DNA of 10,179 nucleotides from UBA6022 sp035704495 (GTDB lineage: Bacteria > Patescibacteriota > Saccharimonadia > Saccharimonadales > Saccharimonadaceae), in assembly GCA_035704495.1 (NCBI GenBank), contig DASSWW010000049.1, positions 1 to 10,179 of the forward strand, written 5' to 3'. The translations under genes were made by a program, and so were the position numbers. The stretch's first letter is position 1. The number at the start of each line of letters is the position of its first letter. A model generated the notes under the pieces. That model was not told the origin of the DNA. It made no database searches and worked only from the letters and a program-made list of their open reading frames with translations. Below, one piece after another: positions 5,127-10,179 of this stretch.

Positions 5127-6602
5127 ATGGCTACAAACGCCCAGGCACCAAAGCCGATGGCCCAGATCAGACACATTCCAGAATGTGCCTACGTGCCGAT
5201 GAGTATCGTCCAAGATACGCCGTTTGTTGACGGCTATACCGACGAAGAGTTGGTGAATCGCCGTATATCGGTGTATTCTCATATGGTTCACAACCGCAAC
5301 AACGGCGATTTGGCCAAAGAGCACTGGTATCTAAACCATACCGTGTCACTATGGAATGTGGCCGTCGAGGTAGGCACGCTGATTAGCGGGCCCGATGCCG
5401 AGACGCTTGCTGACATGCTGACGACTCAGGATCTGACCAAATGTTCAGCTGGTCAGGGCAAATATACCCCGATTCTGAACAATCGAGGTGGCCTGATCAA
5501 TGACCCGGTCATGTATCGACTAGGTGCACAGGAGTTCCTGTTTACGTCATCCGATAGCGACATGCAGCGTATCGCCGAGGATTTCCTCGACGGACTAGTT
5601 ACTGCTGGCATGGCGCTCGATGTTCAGGTCAGTATGCCTGATATCGCGATGGTCCAGATTCAAGGACCAAATGCGGTTGACGTCATGCGTGATTTGCTCG
5701 ACGACGACAGCTTTATGACTGCCGACAACTACATCCCGTACTACTGGTTTACCGAGTGCGAGAAAAATGAAGTTGGTCAGTGGGTACAAACAGCTGGCGC
5801 CAAGATTCGTCGTTCGATGACTTGTCACGACGGTACGGTTGTCGAGATATCGACGCCGCGAACCGGCTTCTCCCGCTTGCCCGGCTTTGAGTGCATTGTT
5901 TACAATGCGTCCAAGGTAGGTAAGAGTTTTTGGGAAACTACTGTCGCAGCGGTGCGTGCCCATGGCGGAGACCAGATTGGTCCCGGTCATACCCAGCGCA
6001 TACCTGGCGGTATTCTGTCGTTTGGTAACGATATCACCCGCGACGGGTTAACCAACCCGTTCGAGGTGTACGTTGACCACACACAGCTTAACCGCATCAT
6101 ACCAATCAGCAAGAAAGGTTGGTATCGCGGCAAGGAAGCAATCGAACAACTGCGTGAAACGGGACCGAGCCGCAAGTTGGTCGGTATCCGTATCATGGGT
6201 GAGTCGGTTGGATGGTACAACGATGGCTCGATGTCGCGACTATGGCATGTCTATGACCGACATGATGTGCACTGGTTACCAGAGTCGACACATCGTCAGG
6301 CTGATGGCACCATCAGAACTCCTGCCGGTGATGTCTACGATGCGAATGATGCTGTCGAGGTTGAATTTGGTCGGCCCGAGTTTTTGGGTAGATTCTACAT
6401 TCTTCCCGAAGGTACGCAGAAACTGGGCGATGTGACGTCGGCTTGCTGGAGTCCCCAGCACGAAATCAACATTGCCCGTGGCTTTGTGCCGATTGACCAG
6501 AGTCGTGAAGGTACGAACCTGACGGTGATGACCGAATGGGGGCTGCGGGACGCAATTGTCATTCCGATGCCCTACACGCCAGAGAATGTCGATATCAAGT
6601 AG
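5127..6602 (+). CDS. GcvT/DmdA-like aminomethyltransferase-family protein
   Basis: The start is fixed by AAAGGAGGTG at 5111-5120, 6 nt before ATG 5127, giving 491 residues. The order of motifs follows the glycine-cleavage T-protein fold. A GcvT N-domain shows VAVEVGTLISGPDAETLADML, KYTPILNNRGGLINDPVMYRL (equivalent of GG..DD), MVQIQGPNAVDVM, RTGFSRLPGFECIVYN, and RIPGGILSFGNDI with NPFEVYVD. A C-terminal barrel shows GKEAIEQL, RKLVGIRI, then GDVTSACWSPQHEINIARGF. GcvT enzymes move a one-carbon unit to tetrahydrofolate; relatives demethylate DMSP (DmdA) or aryl methyl ethers (LigM/DesA). The protein is over 100 residues longer than typical GcvT (about 365), which argues against the canonical role, as does the absence of gcvH/gcvP nearby. 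Cytoplasmic. Its codons are visibly more GC-rich than those of the left-hand genes, and it alone uses a strong ribosome site, hinting at transfer. The substrate cannot be read from sequence. Confidence 0.8.
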   Translation: MATNAQAPKPMAQIRHIPECAYVPMSIVQDTPFVDGYTDEELVNRRISVYSHMVHNRNNGDLAKEHWYLNHTVSLWNVAVEVGTLISGPDAETLADMLTTQDLTKCSAGQGKYTPILNNRGGLINDPVMYRLGAQEFLFTSSDSDMQRIAEDFLDGLVTAGMALDVQVSMPDIAMVQIQGPNAVDVMRDLLDDDSFMTADNYIPYYWFTECEKNEVGQWVQTAGAKIRRSMTCHDGTVVEISTPRTGFSRLPGFECIVYNASKVGKSFWETTVAAVRAHGGDQIGPGHTQRIPGGILSFGNDITRDGLTNPFEVYVDHTQLNRIIPISKKGWYRGKEAIEQLRETGPSRKLVGIRIMGESVGWYNDGSMSRLWHVYDRHDVHWLPESTHRQADGTIRTPAGDVYDANDAVEVEFGRPEFLGRFYILPEGTQKLGDVTSACWSPQHEINIARGFVPIDQSREGTNLTVMTEWGLRDAIVIPMPYTPENVDIK

Positions 6603-6625
6603 CCTTTACGGGCTGCTGAGCTAAC

Positions 6626-6659
6626 TTCTGTGGGCGGCAATTCCAAGCCGCCCACAGAA
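6626..6659 (+). terminator. Strong hairpin after the GcvT-like gene
   Basis: A perfect 13-bp GC-rich stem (6626-6638 with 6647-6659) encloses the 8-nt loop AATTCCAA, 24 nt after the stop codon. No T-run follows directly (TGTCACTACA), so it may act as an mRNA 3' end protector or a weak terminator, with the T-tailed structure at 6698-6757 completing termination. Confidence 0.6.
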
Positions 6660-6697
6660 TGTCACTACAAATAAATCTTTTCTTAATCACAAAACAC

Positions 6698-6757
6698 CCC
6701 ACCCTAAGCAGGCCATGCGTCTGCGTTTCATAGCTACTATGACAAGGGTGGGTTTTT
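6698..6757. terminator. Branched terminator-like structure between convergent genes
   Basis: An outer 8-bp stem CCCACCCT/AGGGTGGG (6698-6705 with 6745-6752) is followed by five T on the plus strand. It encloses two smaller stems: GCAG/CTGC (6708-6711 with 6721-6724) and TCATAG/CTATGA (6728-6733 with 6737-6742), making a three-way junction. It ends the plus-strand transcript. On the minus strand it lies just downstream of the small gene at 6766-6963 and is followed by TGTTTTG, so it may serve both. Confidence 0.55.
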
Positions 6758-6765
6758 CATGACGC

Positions 6766-6963
6766 TTATTTTCCGTTTCTGTTTTTGTTACCGTGTTTAT
6801 CTTTGGGTTTGTTGGTCCACGATTTGGGATTAAAGCTAGAGTCAATGTCTTGTTTAGTACCGCCAAGCAGCAAGTCTGTAGCAAAGCCAGTTAAATGGTT
6901 ACCAAGGTGAGCTTGGTTGGGCTTTTTATCGTTATTAGCTTTGTCTTGTGGTGTCTTGAACAT
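6766..6963 (-). CDS. Small basic hydrophilic protein, function unknown
   Basis: The 65-residue protein runs MFKTPQDKANNDKKPNQAHL, GNHLTGFATDLLLGGTKQDI, then a Lys/Asn-rich tail ending in KHGNKNRNGK. It has no membrane segment. A short central amphipathic stretch (HLTGFATDLLLGG, about 23-35) is flanked by charged, probably disordered ends. A perfect TATAAT with extended TGG lies 6 nt before the ATG, the same leaderless arrangement as its neighbours, which strongly supports this being a real gene. A branched hairpin follows it. I do not recognise the family; the Lys-rich tail could suit nucleic-acid or membrane-surface binding, which is speculation. Confidence 0.55.
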   Translation of the reverse strand: MFKTPQDKANNDKKPNQAHLGNHLTGFATDLLLGGTKQDIDSSFNPKSWTNKPKDKHGNKNRNGK

Positions 6964-6969
6964 AGTTTT

Positions 6970-6999
6970 ATTATACCATTTTTACCATAAGCATGTACA
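6970..6999 (-). promoter_or_regulatory. Extended -10 promoter of the 65-residue protein gene
   Basis: On the minus strand TGTACA (6999-6994), an 18-nt spacer and TGG-TATAAT (-10 at 6975-6970) precede the ATG at 6963 by 6 nt. Confidence 0.7.
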
Positions 7000-7033
7000 T
7001 TATTGCATTATCGTCTTTTGTCCAAAAGTAAAT

Positions 7034-7064
7034 TGGCCGCACCCCAGTAAATAGGGTGCGGCCA
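7034..7064 (-). terminator. Intrinsic terminator of the Pr6Pr-like gene
   Basis: A perfect 11-bp stem TGGCCGCACCC/GGGTGCGGCCA encloses a 9-nt loop. On the minus strand it begins 20 nt after the stop and is followed by ATTTACTTTT. Confidence 0.8.
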
Positions 7065-7083
7065 TGTTGGGTATGATGGAAAA

Positions 7084-7743
7084 TCAGGCGGCTGGTTGGC
7101 GCGCCCAGACTGCTTTGAAATGCGTGGCAATCTGCGGCTGCAGGCGTGGTTGTAGCCACGATAGCAGCCACGTAACAACGACGGCAGCGGCAGCTAGTTG
7201 GCTGATGGTACTCAGAACGTCGCTCCACCCACGGTTATCGATACTCAGGAAATTGTAATAATAATCACCTGTAATCTGACCATGAGTGATAGCGAAAACC
7301 GCGTACGTCACCGGAAATACCAGCCACAACCAACACGTTCGACTAAACCGAAGCGGTCTGGTGGGCGGATGCAAAAACCACGCTAATACCACAGCTACCG
7401 GCACGACATTGTGCATAATGTCGTTGTTGACAGCAAACACTGGGTTGCTGGTGCCGACGAGTAGTGCAAATACGGCACCGGTGACAATAATTGCTAGTGT
7501 CGCGCCGCCGCGCAGGTAGTCGACCCACCTCCAATCTTTTCTTTTCCATAATGCGAATGTGCTTGTCAGTAGCGCAAAGGCTACGAGGGTATTGCTGAGG
7601 TACGTGTACGTTCCCCATACATCGGCAAAGACGTATATGTCTCTGGTGATGCGAGCGATATGTTCTGCCGTGATGGCATAGAGACTGGCTAGTGCAATCA
7701 AAACCTCGTAAACCATGAGAGCGCGTCTCTGGTTGTTCGACAT
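7084..7743 (-). CDS. Pr6Pr-like (FAR-17a/AIG1-type) integral membrane protein
   Basis: The 219-residue protein has about six membrane segments: near 11-30, 46-65, 80-98, 111-125, 136-154 and 177-197. Family-type motifs are visible: TYLSNTLVAFALL at 47-59, MHNVVPVAVVLAWFL at 110-124 with conserved His111, PVTYAVFAITHGQITGDYYYNFLSID at 144-169, then a GW pair at 172-173. This matches the Pr6Pr / FAR-17a/AIG1-like pattern (HN..P, then YPxxY...G...YPF.D..GW). Eukaryotic relatives include AIG1/ADTRP lipid hydrolases. The bacterial members are uncharacterised, and no activity can be assigned here. An in-frame ATG at 7794 would add 17 hydrophobic residues, but it lies upstream of the promoter, so ATG 7743 (MSNNQRR) is preferred. 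Confidence 0.72.
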   Translation of the reverse strand: MSNNQRRALMVYEVLIALASLYAITAEHIARITRDIYVFADVWGTYTYLSNTLVAFALLTSTFALWKRKDWRWVDYLRGGATLAIIVTGAVFALLVGTSNPVFAVNNDIMHNVVPVAVVLAWFLHPPTRPLRFSRTCWLWLVFPVTYAVFAITHGQITGDYYYNFLSIDNRGWSDVLSTISQLAAAAVVVTWLLSWLQPRLQPQIATHFKAVWARQPAA

Positions 7744-7749
7744 AGTTAT

Positions 7750-7778
7750 ATTATACACGAAAAACGCTAAAAAAGCAA
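7750..7778 (-). promoter_or_regulatory. Sigma-70-type promoter of the Pr6Pr-like gene
   Basis: On the minus strand TTGCTT (7778-7773), a 17-nt spacer and a perfect TATAAT (7755-7750) are followed by 6 nt and ATG 7743, so the transcript should be leaderless. The -35 lies in the T-rich tail of the upstream gene's terminator. Confidence 0.75.
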
Positions 7779-7830
7779 ATAGCCCCCGAATCACTCCGGA
7801 GGCTAAGTGCCTACTACAGAGTCGGGGGCT
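7771..7830 (-). terminator. Terminator of the 220-residue membrane protein gene
   Basis: A perfect 9-bp stem AGCCCCCGA/TCGGGGGCT (7781-7789 with 7822-7830) closes a 32-nt loop holding a smaller AGGC/GCCT hairpin (7800-7812). On the minus strand it is followed by ATTTGCTTTTTT. The loop is long for an intrinsic terminator, so the element may have another role. Confidence 0.6.
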
Positions 7831-7887
7831 GGTATTTCACACCAATCTGGTTGTTTTTAGGCAACAAGATAGGTGCGGTATGCGCGG

Positions 7888-8550
7888 TTAAGGGCGCTGT
7901 TCGTTCAGGATTTTACGCAAGCTTTTCTCGATGTCTTCCATTGCAGCCGGGTCAAGACTGTCGAGCGATGGTCGAAGCCGCTTTCGGCCAATGATACTTT
8001 TCGGATTACTCCGAACCATCGCGGCGACAATACGAACCTGCGGCAGCCAGTCATCTTTGCGCCGGTGAAGCTCTATTGCATTCTGCGCCGTGGTGGCAAT
8101 CGTGGAGACAAGCGATAGACCGGTTATGACACGACCGTAGGTCGAAATCGGATGCTTGTGCACCAAAGACGTACCGGCGATGAGCTCGCGCGTCGTCAGG
8201 CTGGTGATAAGTAGGCCGACCGCCGTGTTGATTGCGACATTACTGGTCTTAATCTGCGTAAGTCCAACGTACGGTGATGCCGTTTTGTTGTATCGCCGCC
8301 ATAACTTATAGCTAGACGAACTTAGTCCGGTGGCGTGGAGGAGCATAAATAGGCCGTTGCGGACGTGACGTTGCGCGGTCAGCGGACGTGCCCCCGCGTG
8401 ATAACTGATGTCGTAACCTTTTAGAGCCGACGCTATGCGTGCCGACAGTCCAATACCGCCAAGCATCACGCTGTAAGCAATTTGCGACGTGCTGTGCTGT
8501 ACGCTAGAGGTGTCGAGTGCCTCAGCCATCGTAATGGGTTTCGTGTTCAT
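7888..8550 (-). CDS. Predicted membrane protein, unknown function
   Basis: From ATG 8550 the protein has 220 residues. Moderately hydrophobic segments lie at about 23-43 (QIAYSVMLGGIGLSARIASA), 104-126 (NVAINTAVGLLITSLTTREL) and 141-158 (VITGLSLVSTIATTAQNA), with a weaker one near 66-76. The C-terminal 60 residues are charged and end in a helix (AAMEDIEKSLRKIL). Basic clusters such as LWRRYNK and LHRRKDD fit cytoplasmic loops. An upstream in-frame GTG at 8628 would give 246 residues, but that extension runs through a strong hairpin and reads poorly (MAIVLSIVTPHTKG). ATG 8550 has AGGA about 9 nt upstream. No family recognised. It is divergent from the phosphatase gene. Confidence 0.6.
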   Translation of the reverse strand: MNTKPITMAEALDTSSVQHSTSQIAYSVMLGGIGLSARIASALKGYDISYHAGARPLTAQRHVRNGLFMLLHATGLSSSSYKLWRRYNKTASPYVGLTQIKTSNVAINTAVGLLITSLTTRELIAGTSLVHKHPISTYGRVITGLSLVSTIATTAQNAIELHRRKDDWLPQVRIVAAMVRSNPKSIIGRKRLRPSLDSLDPAAMEDIEKSLRKILNEQRP

Positions 8551-8575
8551 TTGGTCAAATCCTGTCTGTAAAGAA

Positions 8576-8598
8576 CATACCAAAAAGCCTTTGGTATG
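8576..8598 (-). promoter_or_regulatory. Leader hairpin upstream of the 220-residue membrane protein gene
   Basis: A perfect 9-bp stem CATACCAAA/TTTGGTATG encloses the loop AAGCC. It sits 26 nt before ATG 8550 in the presumed 5' leader and has no T-run, so it is more likely a regulatory or protein-binding site than a terminator. A second inverted repeat, CTATCG/CGATAG, lies about 10 nt further upstream. Confidence 0.4.
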
Positions 8599-8655
8599 GG
8601 GCGTTACTATCGATAATACGATAGCCACCTGCGCATAGGCGTAGGCATTACATAT

Positions 8656-8684
8656 ACCTTACCACTAACTTTACATGATGTCAA
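8656..8684 (-). promoter_or_regulatory. Candidate promoter of the 220-residue membrane protein gene
   Basis: On the minus strand a perfect TTGACA (8684-8679), a 17-nt spacer and the poorer TAAGGT (8661-8656). Transcription from here would give a leader of about 100 nt to ATG 8550, containing both inverted repeats and a 13-codon ORF at 8648-8607. Confidence 0.4.
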
Positions 8685-8757
8685 TATATTTACAGGGGTG
8701 AATGACTACAATCACATACCTTTATGAAGGGGATAAGATATGTCCTTTTAAATTTCT

Positions 8758-8766
8758 TGCTACACT
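8758..8766 (+). promoter_or_regulatory. Extended -10 promoter TGCTACACT
   Basis: TACACT (8761-8766) with TGC before it lies 6 nt ahead of ATG 8773, predicting a leaderless transcript. No -35 is evident, as is common for extended -10 promoters. Confidence 0.5.
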
Positions 8767-8772
8767 GATAAT

Positions 8773-9780
8773 ATGTCGAAAGAAATTTATCGCGAAGGGG
8801 TGCTGGCAAATGGTTTGTCATATAGTGTGTTTGGCAGTGCGCATAATGGCGAAGCTAAATCGGTGAATGATGAGGTAAATCTGATTGGTCAGGACGCCAC
8901 CGTTGTCGTTCCAAAATATAATGTCGCCGGGGTTTTTGATGGCGCGGGTGGTACGACCGATGTCGGTTCGCCAGCGCTAGCCGCACTGACCGCGGCCGAT
9001 GCAACCAGTGTGTATTTTCATCAGGGTGGTACAGATTTGCACGAGGCGATGCAGTTTGCCCGGAGGGCGGTTGAATTAGACTTTGAAAGTGGTGTTTGTG
9101 TCGGATCACTTGTACGGCTACATAAAGATGAAGCGAGTTTTGTCACGGCAGGCGACACAGGCGCTGTTATTTATGACACTGATACGCAGCGAATACCATT
9201 TTTCATGGAGCAGCAAACAGACTCGTGGGAACCGATAAATTATCTGGGCAGAAGAGGTGTCGGCATGCCTGATCGTGTTGCTGATGTGGGCGCAAGCCAT
9301 GCGTATAGCGGTAAAAACAGTGAGCTTTACGTGATGTCCGATGGTATGTTGGGCAATTGGCAGCAAGGCACCGACCTGCAAGAATACCATTTTCAAGCGG
9401 CGCACGATGATTATCTGGTTTTGCAGTCTGCGTTGGCTAAATATCCTGGGCTGGAAGAGGAAATTCGATCGCATTTAAACGGTACACGGGCAAAGGCGCT
9501 GAGAGAGCAACAACTAGCTGACAGTACCAATTCGTATGGTGAGGGTGGCTGGTGCAGTCCTGAACTAGTGGATCCATCATTATTTTCAATCCAAAAGTTT
9601 GATTGGGCTATTTGGGATGAGGTGGTCAAGCCGGTTATTTCACGACTTAATATTCGCCCTCAGATGAGTGCAAAAGCAATCTGTTCTGCACTTATGAATC
9701 GCCAAATCAGTTGGGAGATTGAACGACCGCACAAAGACGATGCATCGATGATACTCATCAATCCTTTGCAGCGCCCATGA
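8773..9780 (+). CDS. PP2C-type (PPM) serine/threonine protein phosphatase
   Basis: The 335-residue soluble protein carries the PP2C motifs in order: KSVNDE near 29-34 (equivalent of N-x-D), VAGVFDGAGG with Asp56-Gly57, FVTAGDTGAVIYD with Gly127-Asp128, YVMSDGMLG with Asp190-Gly191, and HKDDASMILI with Asp322-Asp323. These aspartates are the usual ligands of the two catalytic Mn/Mg ions, so it is probably active and would remove phosphate from Ser/Thr of a kinase target or of an anti-sigma/STAS regulator. The usual loop between the SDG and DD motifs is long here (about 130 residues) and partly helical. No kinase gene is visible in the window. It has its own promoter, diverges from the membrane protein gene on its left and converges with the gene on its right, so it appears monocistronic. 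Confidence 0.82.
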   Translation: MSKEIYREGVLANGLSYSVFGSAHNGEAKSVNDEVNLIGQDATVVVPKYNVAGVFDGAGGTTDVGSPALAALTAADATSVYFHQGGTDLHEAMQFARRAVELDFESGVCVGSLVRLHKDEASFVTAGDTGAVIYDTDTQRIPFFMEQQTDSWEPINYLGRRGVGMPDRVADVGASHAYSGKNSELYVMSDGMLGNWQQGTDLQEYHFQAAHDDYLVLQSALAKYPGLEEEIRSHLNGTRAKALREQQLADSTNSYGEGGWCSPELVDPSLFSIQKFDWAIWDEVVKPVISRLNIRPQMSAKAICSALMNRQISWEIERPHKDDASMILINPLQRP

Positions 9781-9806
9781 CAGTTGGACAAGCGCTAGCT
9801 AGTTAA

Positions 9807-10178
9807 CTAAGCCGTTCCTCGTATCGCTGCCAAGCGTTTTGCCTCATCGATGGCGCGCTGTGTGACGGAGTTGAGGGAAATTGGCTTGCCATCTGGGCCG
9901 TATAGGTTGGGATTGCGCGGGCTGGTTTGGTGTTCGATGCGTTCGCTGGCGTCGCGGTTACCGCGCAGGATGGCTTTGTGCAAGGCAGATTTTGGCAGGT
10001 AGTCAAATGAGTAGGGGCCGTGTTTGTATGCATCGTAACCTTTGTCGTCGTGGAAGCCATGATCGGCTAGGCTTTCTGCGGTATAAAAACCATGTTTTAT
10101 TTGTTGATCGAAAAAGGCTTTTTCGTGAACAAATTCTACACTGAGCGGCTGACCGCCACCCATTTCGATAATAGTTCC
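9807..10178 (-). CDS. Unrecognised protein, C-terminal part (probably continues past right edge)
   Basis: The minus-strand frame is open to the window edge. The visible part is 123 residues: GTIIE, then MGGGQPLSVEFVHEKAFFDQ, the Tyr/His/Asp-rich stretch QIKHGFYTAESLADHGFHDD and KGYDAYKHGPYSFDYLPKSA, a helix with LHKAILRGNRDASERIEHQT, and a C-terminal helix (VTQRAIDEAKRLAAIRGTA). ATG 10163 could be the true start (118 residues). TATTAT lies only 4 nt before it, closer than at the leaderless genes here, so I favour an upstream start outside the window. It looks soluble and has no metal-site or nucleotide-binding signature that I can name. It converges with the phosphatase gene, with 26 nt between the stops. 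Confidence 0.55.
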   Translation of the reverse strand, partial: GTIIEMGGGQPLSVEFVHEKAFFDQQIKHGFYTAESLADHGFHDDKGYDAYKHGPYSFDYLPKSALHKAILRGNRDASERIEHQTSPRNPNLYGPDGKPISLNSVTQRAIDEAKRLAAIRGTA

Positions 10179-10179
10179 G

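Noticed and set aside
5595..5990. 131-codon minus-strand ORF inside the GcvT-like gene
   Set aside because: Lies wholly antisense to a gene with clear family motifs, has low-complexity basic translation and no promoter or ribosome site.
6073..6435. 120-codon plus-strand ORF in another frame of the GcvT-like gene
   Set aside because: Shadow frame; the main frame carries the conserved C-terminal GcvT motifs there.
6603..7083. tRNA or other known stable RNA among the GC-rich hairpins
   Set aside because: Stems do not form a cloverleaf and no T-loop or CCA end is present; they fit terminators.
7744..7794. N-terminal extension of the Pr6Pr-like protein to ATG 7794
   Set aside because: It runs through TATAAT and the -35 to the edge of the upstream terminator stem; the hydrophobic reading is a by-product of AT-rich DNA.
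9118..9474. 118-codon minus-strand ORF antisense to the PP2C gene
   Set aside because: The plus strand has the complete ordered phosphatase motifs; the antisense frame shows no recognisable pattern.
9881..10144. 87-codon plus-strand ORF opposite the right-edge gene
   Set aside because: Trp/Cys/Arg-rich translation typical of an antisense shadow; the minus frame reads as ordinary protein and stays open to the edge.

Overview
The window most resembles a Candidate Phyla Radiation genome, probably Saccharibacteria (TM7). This rests on the compact gene layout, on two tandem membrane-anchored proteins with the SQNGS...FWQNF N-terminus that I associate with that group, and on a shared promoter habit. 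At seven genes a -10-like hexamer lies 6-7 nt before an in-frame ATG, so most transcripts look leaderless. The taxon is an inference from style; no marker gene is present.

Layout, left to right. (1) 2-529: C-terminal part of a Shedu-type (SduA, DUF4263) anti-phage nuclease that continues past the left edge. A short, apparently decayed reading frame on the opposite strand converges on it. (2) 854-2226: two tandem paralogues with an N-terminal membrane anchor and a PsbP-like 'TYP..W' ectodomain, with a duplicated intergenic repeat and a terminator. (3) 2406-4103: membrane-tethered metallophosphoesterase with a complete metal-ligand set, followed by a small CxCx4C protein (4179-4565). (4) 4566-5126: a gene-poor stretch with one doubtful reading frame, four inverted repeats, and a leader RNA with mutually exclusive helices. 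The leader precedes a 491-residue GcvT/DmdA-like tetrahydrofolate-type transferase (5127-6602), the only gene here with a strong Shine-Dalgarno. (5) 6603-8650, mostly minus strand: a 65-residue small protein, a Pr6Pr-like multi-pass membrane protein and a 220-residue membrane protein of unknown function, separated by strong hairpins. (6) 8773-9780: a PP2C-type protein phosphatase, convergent with an unrecognised gene that leaves by the right edge.

The genes do not form one pathway. The items most worth following up are the Shedu gene, the switch-like leader of the GcvT-like gene (including an alternative pairing with its Shine-Dalgarno), and the repeated leaderless promoter geometry. All structures and families were read by eye; no search or folding program was run.
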